Source of the DNA: an uncultured Bacteroidota bacterium
Lineage (GTDB): Bacteria > Bacteroidota > Bacteroidia > Chitinophagales > Chitinophagaceae
Assembly: GCA_903882805.1 (NCBI GenBank)
Contig: CAIRYK010000048.1
Location: 1 to 64,000, forward strand
Length of the DNA: 64,000 nucleotides
Direction of reading: 5' to 3'
Positions within the stretch are counted from its first letter, which is position 1. The number at the start of each line of letters is the position of its first letter. Both the position numbers and the translations under genes were made by a program. The notes beneath the pieces were generated by a model, which was not told the origin of the DNA, did no database searches, and worked only from the letters and a program-made list of their open reading frames with translations. This document shows, one piece after another, positions 29,602 through 37,558 of this stretch.

Positions 29602-30282
29602 ATGAGCGAATTACAGGAAGCGGCAGCTCAACTGCCGGAAAATAATACTCAGCCAAAAGCATTGCGCATTTTGGCGAGTATTATTTCATATATATGCCAT
29701 CCGGTATTTTTTCCGTTGGTTATGGCATTTGTTATTTACAAGCTGGCGCCTGCCGGTTTCATGGGTTTACCGCCCAAGCAGTTGGGCTTGTGGTTTCTAA
29801 GTATTGGCATTACAGCTGTGTTTTTTCCTTGGTTTAGTATAGCGCTTATGAAGCCGCTGGGCTTTATTTCCAGCTTTCATATGCCTACCGCCAAGGAGCG
29901 CACAATACCGCTTATGACCACCATGATTTTTTATTTCTGGGTGAGTCACGTGTTTAACAGCATGCCGGGGGCGCCTGCGCCGCTTGCGCTGAAGGTACTG
30001 TTGTTGGGCAATTTTTGGGGAATTATAGCTTTGTTTATGGTCAATATTTTCACCAAAGTGAGTCTGCATACAGGTACCGCGGGAGGGATGATAGGCATCA
30101 TAATTGTGCTGATGCTTAACAGCCCGGTAAATTTGCTGATGCCTTTGCTGGTATCTATTGTTATAGCAGGTATAATTGGTTCGGCCCGATTGATATTGGG
30201 CGCCCATCAGCGTGGCGATGTTTGGGTGGGGTATATTATCGGCTTACTGTCACAGTTGTTTGCCTACCTTTATATGAAGTAG
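29602..30282 (+). CDS. PAP2-like integral membrane protein
   Basis: A protein of 226 residues with about six membrane spans. It carries degenerate PAP2 phosphatase motifs: AKERTIP (in place of K-x6-RP), SLHTGTAGG (in place of PSGH), and SARLILGAHQRGDVWVGY, which keeps the SxR-x5-H-x4-D-x2-G pattern. Canonical members remove phosphate from lipid or isoprenoid phosphates. Because motifs 1 and 2 are altered, activity is uncertain. It lies 62 nt after metH and may share its transcript, though no functional link is apparent. Confidence 0.75.
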   Translation: MSELQEAAAQLPENNTQPKALRILASIISYICHPVFFPLVMAFVIYKLAPAGFMGLPPKQLGLWFLSIGITAVFFPWFSIALMKPLGFISSFHMPTAKERTIPLMTTMIFYFWVSHVFNSMPGAPAPLALKVLLLGNFWGIIALFMVNIFTKVSLHTGTAGGMIGIIIVLMLNSPVNLLMPLLVSIVIAGIIGSARLILGAHQRGDVWVGYIIGLLSQLFAYLYMK

Positions 30283-30306
30283 CAGTTCTGAAAAATATGG
30301 AATAAA

Positions 30307-30332
30307 GGCTGGTCTTACGACTGGCCTTTTTT
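30307..30332 (+). terminator. Terminator between convergent genes
   Basis: GGCTGGTC (30307-30314) and GACTGGCC (30319-30326) form an 8-bp stem with two G-U pairs and a TTAC loop, followed by six T. It overlaps the stop codon of the convergent minus-strand gene. Confidence 0.75.
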
Positions 30333-30707
30333 GTTAGCCTCGTTTTTGATTTCTTTTCTGTGCAATACAAAGTAGTAGAAAACCAAGGTTGCTAATCCTA
30401 TTGCAAACAATGTCACAGCATAAGGGCGGCAATCTACTGCAAAGAATTCGCCTGCCATCCAAAGAGAGTTGCCGCATATCCATAGTGCAACGGCAATGTT
30501 GTGAAAAAGGTCAGTTATGTTTTTACGGCTGCGCCACAGGATGTAAAAAGCAACCAAAACAGCGGGCGGGATCATGATTAGTCCACCTGGTTTCCAGAAA
30601 AGCGCCCAGAAAGTATCTTTCACCAGCCAAAGAATTATGTGTAGGTTCTCCAGCCACCTGTAGGAAGTTTCTTTTTCTTGTAGCGGATTTTTGGGTATAT
30701 CGTTCAT
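30315..30707 (-). CDS. Hypothetical small membrane protein
   Basis: A protein of 130 residues from the ATG at 30707; the frame extends to a TTG five codons upstream, which is less likely. Three to four hydrophobic segments are visible (about residues 20-36, 42-60, 70-90 and 96-116), with a basic Lys/Asn-rich C-terminal tail (HRKEIKNEANKK). I do not recognise the family. It sits between the PAP2-like gene and the divergent gapA. Confidence 0.7.
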   Translation of the reverse strand: MNDIPKNPLQEKETSYRWLENLHIILWLVKDTFWALFWKPGGLIMIPPAVLVAFYILWRSRKNITDLFHNIAVALWICGNSLWMAGEFFAVDCRPYAVTLFAIGLATLVFYYFVLHRKEIKNEANKKGQS

Positions 30708-30855
30708 GTGGCAACGCAACAAAAGTAGCTGTTTCCATGAAAAATACTATTGCATGTTACAGTATGCTGCTCGTTTCCAGCAAGGTGAAGAATAAGTTTT
30801 CTTTAAACTTTGATTTTGGTATTTCTGACTGACGAAAATTACCTTATTATAGGGG

Positions 30856-30883
30856 TTTTGAATTTTGATTTTTCATACCTTTG
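30856..30883 (+). promoter_or_regulatory. Probable gapA promoter
   Basis: TACCTTTG at 30876-30883 is a full match to the Bacteroidota -7 box. A TTTTG at 30856-30860 is the nearest -33 candidate, but the spacer is 15 nt instead of about 19, so the -33 element is doubtful. The start codon follows 40 nt later. Confidence 0.5.
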
Positions 30884-30923
30884 CGGCACTTTACAAAAAA
30901 CGTTCTTTAATTAATCTCATAAG

Positions 30924-31934
30924 ATGAATACAGTAAAAGTAGCCATCAATGGCTTTGGCCGTATCGGCCGCCTTGCATTCCGTCAGATATACAATATGGA
31001 AGGCATTGAAGTAGTAGCAATCAATGATCTTACTAAGCCAAACGTATTGGCGCACCTGTTGAAGTACGATACTGCACAGGGAAGATTCAGTCAGGATGTA
31101 AAACATACAGACAATGCAATTTCTGTAAACGGAAAAGAGATAACTATCTATGCCCAGAAAGACCCATCGCAGATTCCATGGGGCGCTCATGGGGTTGACG
31201 TTGTTCTGGAATGTACCGGTTTCTTTACTGATAAGGAAAAGGCTGAAGGCCACATCAAAGCTGGCGCTAAGCGCGTTGTAATTTCTGCTCCTGCCACCGG
31301 CGATATGAAGACTGTAGTTTTCAACGTAAACCACAACATACTGGATGGTACTGAAACAGTAATTAGCTGCGCATCTTGCACTACCAACTGTCTGGCTCCA
31401 ATGGCTAAAGTATTGAACGATTCTTTTGGCCTGGTTGCAGGTCTTATGACAACTGTTCACGCCTATACCAACGACCAAAATACACTCGATGCTCCACACG
31501 CTAAAGGCGATCTTCGTCGTGCGCGCGCAGCGGCAGAAAACATTGTTCCAAACTCTACTGGCGCTGCAAAAGCAATTGGTCTGGTATTGCCAGAACTGAA
31601 AGGTAAACTTGACGGCAGCGCACAGCGCGTACCTACAGTTACAGGTTCGCTGACTGAGTTGGTATCTACACTGGCTAAGAAAACAACTATTGAAGAAGTA
31701 AATGCAGCGATGAAAGCAGCGGCAAACGAAAGCTTCGGTTATAACGAAGACGAAATTGTGAGCAGCGACATCATTGGCACTTCTTACGGTTCATTGTTCG
31801 ACGCTACTCAAACTAAGGTAATCACCGTAGGCGATGTGCAGATGGTGAAAACTATTAGCTGGTACGATAACGAAATGAGCTATGTTAGCCAGTTGGTGCG
31901 TACAGTTAAATATTTTGCTGGTCTTATCAGCTAA
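30924..31934 (+). CDS. gapA: Glyceraldehyde-3-phosphate dehydrogenase
   Basis: A protein of 336 residues, the exact family length. The NAD-binding N-terminus ([14 protein letters not shown]), the catalytic Cys152 in [12 protein letters not shown], the downstream THAYTNDQ-like segment ([10 protein letters not shown], with the partner His) and the C-terminal WYDNEMSY are all intact. It interconverts glyceraldehyde 3-phosphate and 1,3-bisphosphoglycerate in glycolysis/gluconeogenesis. Monocistronic: own -7 box upstream and a strong terminator downstream. Codon use is conservative, as expected for a highly expressed gene. Confidence 0.97.
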   Translation: MNTVKVAINGFGRIGRLAFRQIYNMEGIEVVAINDLTKPNVLAHLLKYDTAQGRFSQDVKHTDNAISVNGKEITIYAQKDPSQIPWGAHGVDVVLECTGFFTDKEKAEGHIKAGAKRVVISAPATGDMKTVVFNVNHNILDGTETVISCASCTTNCLAPMAKVLNDSFGLVAGLMTTVHAYTNDQNTLDAPHAKGDLRRARAAAENIVPNSTGAAKAIGLVLPELKGKLDGSAQRVPTVTGSLTELVSTLAKKTTIEEVNAAMKAAANESFGYNEDEIVSSDIIGTSYGSLFDATQTKVITVGDVQMVKTISWYDNEMSYVSQLVRTVKYFAGLIS

Positions 31935-31989
31935 TATTGAAGATTTTTTGCAAAATACAAAGCCTATGGCTTAATAATATATGCAAACC

Positions 31990-32026
31990 GAGACCCGCGC
32001 CATATAGCGCGGGTCTCCTTATTTTT
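31990..32026 (+). terminator. Terminator of gapA
   Basis: An 11-bp perfect stem, GAGACCCGCGC (31990-32000) with GCGCGGGTCTC (32007-32017), loop CATATA, followed by CTTATTTTT. Confidence 0.85.
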
Positions 32027-32089
32027 CTGGCGTTTACTGCGCGTTTTTGGTAGGCGAGCAGTATCTTTAGCGCCAAATAAAATCATTTT

Positions 32090-32968
32090 ATGAAGGTTTT
32101 TATATCGGGAGCATCCGGGCTTGTAGGCGGTAACTGTATGCGGCATTTTAATGAGCAAGGATGGGAGACTGTAGGCTCTTATTTTTCTTTTGAAACTGAC
32201 GATACTGTTTTTTATGATACGCTCAATGCCGACCATCCGAACAACTTTGATGTAGCGGCTTTTGCACCAGACGTTATTGTACATTGCGGCGCGCTTACAC
32301 ACGTAGACTATTGTGAGGCTAACGTACAGGAGAGTTACGATAAAACGGTGCAGAGTACCATAAACCTTATAGAACTGGCGAAAGAATTGAAAGCGAAGTT
32401 GGTATACATTTCCACCGATTATGTTTTCGATGGAGAAAATGGGCCTTACCGCGAAGATGCCCCGGTTAACCCTATAAGCGTATATGCACGCCACAAACTG
32501 GAAGCAGAACAGTTGGCGCTTGCCGCGCTGCCAGATACGCTTGTGCTGCGCGTAACCAATGTATATGGCGACGAAATAAGAGGTAAGAACTTTGTGGCAC
32601 GAATAGTGGATCAGTGCAGAAACGGACAAAAACTAACGCTTAAACTCCCATACGACCAGTATGCGAGTCCGGCAAATGCATGGGATATTGCGCGCGCTAT
32701 GTATGTATTGCTTCGCGATGGCAAAACGGGTATTTACCACATAGGTAGTACAGACTATGTGAATAGGGTAGAGCTGGCATTGCGCGTGTTGAGTTATTTT
32801 CCGGATGCCCAATACGACCTGATACCTATTTCTACCAAGGACATGCAGCAACCGGCGCCGCGCCCATTGCTGGGAGGCTTTGTGAAAATGAAGTTTAGTA
32901 ATGAATATCCTCAGTTCCTTTTTGGCAACATTGATAGCTATTTGCAACAAACGCTCAGTAGAGGTTAG
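32090..32968 (+). CDS. RmlD-like NAD(P)-dependent sugar-nucleotide reductase (extended SDR)
   Basis: A protein of 292 residues. It has the Rossmann motif GASGLVGG at residue 7, VHCGALTHVDYCE, YISTDYVFDGENGPY with the catalytic Ser/Thr, and the YxxxK pair in VYARHK. These are the landmarks of dTDP-4-dehydrorhamnose reductase-like proteins. The strict RmlD role (last step of dTDP-rhamnose synthesis) is not assured, because no rmlA, rmlB or rmlC lies nearby; a related reductase is equally possible. Single gene, own upstream region. Confidence 0.85.
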   Translation: MKVFISGASGLVGGNCMRHFNEQGWETVGSYFSFETDDTVFYDTLNADHPNNFDVAAFAPDVIVHCGALTHVDYCEANVQESYDKTVQSTINLIELAKELKAKLVYISTDYVFDGENGPYREDAPVNPISVYARHKLEAEQLALAALPDTLVLRVTNVYGDEIRGKNFVARIVDQCRNGQKLTLKLPYDQYASPANAWDIARAMYVLLRDGKTGIYHIGSTDYVNRVELALRVLSYFPDAQYDLIPISTKDMQQPAPRPLLGGFVKMKFSNEYPQFLFGNIDSYLQQTLSRG

Positions 32969-33083
32969 TAGCCTATTTAGCGCTAATTGACGCCTGAACT
33001 TTGTATTGCTTTCTAAATTCTTTTTTATCATATTTATGACTTCTTTTGAATTCTCCTTATATTGCCCTGCCAAACGTGTATTT

Positions 33084-33641
33084 ATGAAAAAAGTAGCTGG
33101 TCTATTTATTATATTTTGTTTTTTAGTTACCTTTAAGTCTCAAGCGCAGCATGTTACTTTCAGCGAACTGCTGCAGCTCAAGGAATCGACCTTTCAGAAT
33201 TTTGAAGATGTGATGCATAATAAAGGCTACCATTTTTTGAGTGTAACAAAGGGCGACAGGCAATGCGCTACATTTAGAAAAGGTGAGAGCATAATTTCTT
33301 ATTGCACCGGCAGAAGGCGCGATGAGGATATTAAAGATTCGCTGAATAAGGATGTATCTGTGACCTGTGAATTGCTGCATCGCGCCGATTATATTGAATT
33401 GAAAAGTCAGATAAAAGAAACAGAAGCGCGCAAGAGCAAAACACATACACTGGACAACGGAACTGAAATTGCTCATCTTTATCTGGATAATGAGATCTCT
33501 GTACATCTGCGTACTATTATGTTTCACAAGTTTCAGGAGCATGTATACCAGATCGAGATTTTCTCTAACACAGAAAACGAGAGTATCCCGGACCGTAATC
33601 TGAGAAGCAACGAAACGTTTTACGATTTTGATCCGAAATAA
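33084..33641 (+). CDS. Secreted hypothetical protein
   Basis: A protein of 185 residues from the ATG at 33084, which begins a clean signal peptide (MKKVAGLFIIFCF, cut after SQAQ). The frame is open 26 codons further upstream, but that extension looks like leader DNA. The mature part is mixed alpha/beta with two internal Cys (CATF, SYC) and many charged residues. I do not recognise the family. It converges on the DUF4919-type gene across a 58-bp palindrome. Confidence 0.72.
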   Translation: MKKVAGLFIIFCFLVTFKSQAQHVTFSELLQLKESTFQNFEDVMHNKGYHFLSVTKGDRQCATFRKGESIISYCTGRRRDEDIKDSLNKDVSVTCELLHRADYIELKSQIKETEARKSKTHTLDNGTEIAHLYLDNEISVHLRTIMFHKFQEHVYQIEIFSNTENESIPDRNLRSNETFYDFDPK

Positions 33642-33651
33642 GGTGAAAACC

Positions 33652-33709
33652 GTTAATGATATAAATGACAATAGGCTCCACGGAGCCTATTGTCATTTAT
33701 ATCATTAAC
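33652..33709. terminator. Perfect 58-bp palindrome between convergent genes (bidirectional terminator candidate)
   Basis: Two 28-nt arms (33652-33679 and 33682-33709) are exact reverse complements separated only by AC. The inner part is GC-rich (AGGCTCC/GGAGCCT) and the outer part AT-rich, so RNA made from either strand would fold with A-rich and U-rich arms. It lies 11 nt after one stop codon and 20 nt before the other. Position and symmetry fit a bidirectional terminator, but the stem is unusually long and has no separate T-run. Confidence 0.75.
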
Positions 33710-33729
33710 CTCGGACTTTGCTTTTGCGG

Positions 33730-34416
33730 CTACTTTTTTTGCTCTTTCTCCAATTGTTCCATACGATCTACATGCGTTGAAATATCGAAATAGATTTCTT
33801 TGCCGGGAAAAGTAGGTGAAGGCTCCACTTCAAATTTATCTATCTTATCAATCGGGGTCTGCCCTGTGATTTTTTTTATGTGAAAGTAGTCGCTAATAAT
33901 GTTGTACTCATCGTTTGGACTAAGTACTTTAAATGCGGTTTCTTTTGACTGTCCGTCGCCGCTATAGATGATTACCTTACGTAGTGCATTGTACTGACGG
34001 CGGCGCAGCCTCCATGCCGGCTTAGTGGAGTCGGTACTATAGTTTACATAACTCAGCTCATATAGGGCCAGTAAACAAAATGGATTTTTGTATATCATGT
34101 ATTCGGCTTCCTTTTTTACCCCTTCCATATCCTTTAGCTTCACATATTCCAGCATTTTGTAGTCGTCGCGCTGAGCATCAAGATATTCGGGTTGCAAAGC
34201 AAAGCCGTAATACAGTAGTTTGTACTGATCGGGTGTAATAGTAGAATCCAGTTTCTTGTAGCGCTTTAGCAGTTTGGGGTAGTAGTTGTCGCTCGCGCTG
34301 TCAGTTATAGCTGTTCGTATAGCATCCATGTCCGGTTTCGCACGATCTTCCATCTCCTGCGAATACAATCTTGTGCTTGCAAGGGCCAACGCCAGAAATA
34401 GAAGTAGTTTCGTCAT
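33730..34416 (-). CDS. DUF4919-type secreted protein
   Basis: A protein of 228 residues with a signal peptide (cut near LYSQ). Segments such as YYPKLLKRYKKLDSTIT, QYKLLYYGFALQPEY and KETAFKVLSPNDEYNII match what I know of the Bacteroidota DUF4919 family: periplasmic or secreted, helical, function unknown. The C-terminus (PGKEIYFDIS ... QLEKEQKK) is charged. It lies 95 nt downstream of ubiE on the same strand and may be co-transcribed. Confidence 0.78.
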   Translation of the reverse strand: MTKLLLFLALALASTRLYSQEMEDRAKPDMDAIRTAITDSASDNYYPKLLKRYKKLDSTITPDQYKLLYYGFALQPEYLDAQRDDYKMLEYVKLKDMEGVKKEAEYMIYKNPFCLLALYELSYVNYSTDSTKPAWRLRRRQYNALRKVIIYSGDGQSKETAFKVLSPNDEYNIISDYFHIKKITGQTPIDKIDKFEVEPSPTFPGKEIYFDISTHVDRMEQLEKEQKK

Positions 34417-34511
34417 AGTTTTCCTACCCGCAAAAAGTTCACCTACATTAGCTTCGTATAACTTTATGCCGATTTGTATTTAAGCTATAAATATACGCTA
34501 AAATCAAGAAA

Positions 34512-35267
34512 TTAGGGTTTAAATGCAGTATATAGTGTAGTAATGCCAAATGTAAGCGGTCGCGCATTTGGCATCTTGTAACCGCATTGTGTTAGTATAT
34601 CGCAAAAACGCTGCCCCTCCGGAAAGGCCATAACAGACTCCGGTAGGTAAGTATAGGCGCTGCTGTGTTTCGATACCATTTTGCCCAGCGTAGGTAATAT
34701 AAAGCGGAAATAGAATTTGTACAGTTGTTTTATCGGGAAACCTGTGGGGTGCGAAAACTCAAGTACTACCAGTTTGCCCCCGGGTTTCATAACGCGCAGC
34801 ATTTCTGTAAGACCGGCTTCCAGATGCTCGAAATTGCGTACGCCATAGGCGCACATAACAGCGTCAAATTCTCCGGTTTTAAAAGGCATTGATTCGCTGT
34901 CGCCTGTTTTTAAAGTAATAACTCCCGACAGATTTTGTGCCTCAATTTTTTTTCGTCCTACTGCCAGCATTTGGTCGGCGATATCTACACCCATAATACT
35001 TTGGGGCTTTAGCGCAGCCGCAGCAATTGCCATGTCGGCTGTGCCTGTTGCTACATCCAGTATAGCTTTGGGTTGCGCCATCGCCACTTCCTTAATAGCT
35101 TTTTTGCGCCAGCCCTTATCAATGCCCATCGATAGAAAATGATTCAGAAAATCGTAACGACCGGCAATGTTGTTGAACATTTCCGCCACCTGCGTTTTCT
35201 TACTTAAGTTCGACTCTTTATCGGGCACTACACTGGCCGCCGGGTTACTGTTAGTTGCTGACTGCAT
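34512..35267 (-). CDS. ubiE: Demethylmenaquinone methyltransferase (UbiE/MenG family)
   Basis: A protein of 251 residues. UbiE signatures are present: MFNNIAGRYDFLNHFLSMG, the SAM-binding ILDVATGTADMAI motif at about residue 69, AYGVRNF, and MLRVMKPGGKLVVLEFS. It methylates demethylmenaquinone (and in other bacteria demethoxyubiquinone precursors), the last step of menaquinone synthesis. In Bacteroidota, menaquinone is the only expected quinone, so the MenG role is most likely. Divergent from engB across 170 nt. Confidence 0.94.
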   Translation of the reverse strand: MQSATNSNPAASVVPDKESNLSKKTQVAEMFNNIAGRYDFLNHFLSMGIDKGWRKKAIKEVAMAQPKAILDVATGTADMAIAAAALKPQSIMGVDIADQMLAVGRKKIEAQNLSGVITLKTGDSESMPFKTGEFDAVMCAYGVRNFEHLEAGLTEMLRVMKPGGKLVVLEFSHPTGFPIKQLYKFYFRFILPTLGKMVSKHSSAYTYLPESVMAFPEGQRFCDILTQCGYKMPNARPLTFGITTLYTAFKP

Positions 35268-35437
35268 TGGTGCAAAAGTACGTTTAAACTCAAAAGTAAA
35301 AAGACGAAATCTTAATAACCTTGTTATAGCGGTATAGCAATAATTAATCTCAATGTTTTAAGGCGTAACTTGCAGCCAATATGCGCGGCAACAGGCAGCG
35401 CGCCAAAACAAACCATAAGACCTGTAAAAAATAGAGT

Positions 35438-36091
35438 ATGAAGGAAGTGAACAAAATGGATATCACCAAAGCAAGTTATCTGATCAGTAGCCCCAATGTA
35501 GATGGATGTCCCAAACCCGATAAGCCGGAATATGCCTTTATCGGCCGTTCAAACGTTGGTAAGTCGTCGTTGATTAATATGCTTACCAATCAATCGAAAC
35601 TGGCTAAAACATCGAACACACCCGGTAAAACGCAGATGATCAATCACTTCCTTATCAACAACAGTTTTTATTTCGTAGATCTTCCGGGATATGGTTTTGC
35701 AAAAGTGTCGCAAAATACCCGTAACGCCTGGGAGAAAATGATAGCGGATTACCTGCAGAAACGCACCAACCTTGTAACCGTTTTTGTGCTGATAGATAGC
35801 CGCCATGAACCCCAAAATATAGATCTTGAATTCTTAAGGAAGCTCGGTGAATGGGGTGTGCCATTCAATGTAATTTTTACAAAAGCAGATAAGAGCACCC
35901 AGCGCGATGCTGCTAAGCATTGCCGGTTGTTTATAGAGGCAATGAAACGGGAGTGGGAATTTATTCCGCGTAGTTTTATTACCAGCGCCGTTAAGTTTCT
36001 GGGGAGAAGAGACATACTTGCTTTTCTTGACGAACTGAATCAGGAATGGACTGCGCCTGAATTTGCGCCCGATCAGGTGGAGAAAAAATAA
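35438..36091 (+). CDS. engB: Ribosome biogenesis GTPase EngB (YihA/YsxC)
   Basis: A protein of 217 residues. GTPase motifs: G1 GRSNVGKSS (residues 36-44), G2-region SNTPGKTQ, G3 DLPGYGFA, G4 TKADK, and G5-region TSAVKF. It acts late in assembly of the large ribosomal subunit. The start at 35438 is used; an internal ATG at 35456 is an alternative. It converges on the deacetylase gene with 11 nt between stops. Confidence 0.96.
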   Translation: MKEVNKMDITKASYLISSPNVDGCPKPDKPEYAFIGRSNVGKSSLINMLTNQSKLAKTSNTPGKTQMINHFLINNSFYFVDLPGYGFAKVSQNTRNAWEKMIADYLQKRTNLVTVFVLIDSRHEPQNIDLEFLRKLGEWGVPFNVIFTKADKSTQRDAAKHCRLFIEAMKREWEFIPRSFITSAVKFLGRRDILAFLDELNQEWTAPEFAPDQVEKK

Positions 36092-36102
36092 ACCGCGGCT
36101 AA

Positions 36103-36741
36103 CTAATCTACTGGTAGCGCTAGCATTTGCCAGTTTTGCTTAGCGCAATATGCTAAAGTTTGGGGCAGCGCTGCGCTCATCAAACGCCATGATTTTTCGC
36201 TGTCGTGAAACAATGCGATGGAGCCGGGTTGAATATGTGCAACAACATTATTCACACATTCGTCAATGCTTATTTTTTGGTCGAAGTCAGCGCTCAGCAC
36301 ATCCCACATGTATATTTTCATTGGGTTTTCAATGCTGGTAAGACCTTTCAGTTGGGCTGGAGTGAGTTTGCCATAGGGCGGACGAAATGCCCGCGAGCCA
36401 ATAAATTTGTCAGCAATTTGCACATTGTCGAGGTAGCTGGATGTATCTGTTTTCCAGCCATTTAGGTGATTAAAGGTATGGTTTGCCACCGCATGACCTC
36501 TTGCTTTTATTTCCGTAAATAATTCCGGGTAGCGCTCCACATTAGCGCCTACGCAGAAAAATGTTGCCTTTGCATTATATTTATCCAGTTGTTGTAATGC
36601 AAAGGGCGTAGCAATAGGGTGGGGGCCGTCGTCGAAGGTGATATAGACCGAAGGCGTTTGCGTAACAGGCATATCCCAAATCAGGCTTTTGGGTAGTGTG
36701 TTTTTCAGCCAGTTTGGTGTTTTTACCCAGTATGGTTTCAT
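36103..36741 (-). CDS. Polysaccharide deacetylase (NodB homology) protein
   Basis: A protein of 212 residues from the ATG at 36741. The frame extends 33 codons further, into the upstream batE coding region, but that part is just the other-frame shadow of batE. The NodB motifs are intact: TFDDGPHP (catalytic Asp and metal Asp), the metal-binding NHTFNH, RPPYG, and the WDVLSADFD and LFHD segments. It removes acetyl groups from N-acetylglucosamine-containing polymers, possibly peptidoglycan or a capsule. No clear signal peptide, so the site of action is uncertain. It starts 53 nt after the batE stop, same strand. Confidence 0.88.
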   Translation of the reverse strand: MKPYWVKTPNWLKNTLPKSLIWDMPVTQTPSVYITFDDGPHPIATPFALQQLDKYNAKATFFCVGANVERYPELFTEIKARGHAVANHTFNHLNGWKTDTSSYLDNVQIADKFIGSRAFRPPYGKLTPAQLKGLTSIENPMKIYMWDVLSADFDQKISIDECVNNVVAHIQPGSIALFHDSEKSWRLMSAALPQTLAYCAKQNWQMLALPVD

Positions 36742-36793
36742 AAGCCCGCCGGCCTCGCCGGATATTTTAAAATGATGCCGCTCAACGAGGCGT

Positions 36794-37558
36794 TTATATT
36801 TTTTCCACCTCTCCCTGCTGTAGCCATCCTGCCCGGCCATCAGGTAAGCTCACTTCAATCCACAGCCCTTTTTGCTCGCGTATCGTTACTTTGGTACCCT
36901 CTGGCGTCAATGTAATTGGTTTGCCTTTTAGCTCACTGGTCATGAGGGCAGCGTCGTTTACCATTACTATTGCAGCATTATTCTGCTGTGCATTACGGGA
37001 AGCGACAACGCCAAGTATCAGGAAAAAGCAGCAAAACACCAACGAGCCGCCAATGAGTTGCGCAGGAATATTACGACCTATTGTTTTGCTAAACCTGCGA
37101 AATGCCATCAACATAATGCTAAGGGTAAACGCAGACAGCGCAGATACAGCCCAAATAGTTGCATTGTTCCGGTGAGTTACTGATTTCCACCATTTTACGA
37201 AGAAAATGTCGTTGGCCGGCTGAATGAAATTAGGAATCCTTGTTTGTGCAACTGCAAGATTGTCTTTCGCCTCTTTATAGTCGGGGTCAATAGCTATTGC
37301 TCTTTCAAAGTTTAGTATAGCCCGCGCAATTTTATTTTCGCGATAATAGGTGTTGCCCAGGTTGTAATATACTTCAGCATTGAGCGGCTTTTGGGCTGCC
37401 AGCTCTTCAAAGTACAGAGCTGCGCTGTCGTATTGTTTTTGCTTATAAAAGTCTATAGCCTTAGTCCATACGGCCGCCGAAGGAACCGATTCCGCGGCAA
37501 GTACCGACGGAGTACAAAAAAGGGTTAATAATGCTGCAACTAAAAATAACTTCCTCAT
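36794..37558 (-). CDS. batE: BatE-like TPR/SH3 membrane protein
   Basis: A protein of 254 residues. Signal peptide, two TPR units (about residues 32-100, including NAEVYYNLGNTYYRENKIARA), two membrane spans (about 133-150 and 165-185) and a C-terminal bacterial SH3-like domain ending GRAGWLQQGEVEKI. This is the arrangement of BatE of the Bacteroides aerotolerance (Bat) system. Its ATG overlaps the batD stop (ATGA), so it is translationally coupled. No batA, batB, batC or moxR is in the window. Confidence 0.85.
   Translation of the reverse strand: MRKLFLVAALLTLFCTPSVLAAESVPSAAVWTKAIDFYKQKQYDSAALYFEELAAQKPLNAEVYYNLGNTYYRENKIARAILNFERAIAIDPDYKEAKDNLAVAQTRIPNFIQPANDIFFVKWWKSVTHRNNATIWAVSALSAFTLSIMLMAFRRFSKTIGRNIPAQLIGGSLVFCCFFLILGVVASRNAQQNNAAIVMVNDAALMTSELKGKPITLTPEGTKVTIREQKGLWIEVSLPDGRAGWLQQGEVEKI

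Noticed and set aside
36742-36840. N-terminal extension of the polysaccharide deacetylase
   Set aside because: The 33 extra codons overlap the end of batE in another frame and are not like the family; the ATG at 36741 gives a normal N-terminus.
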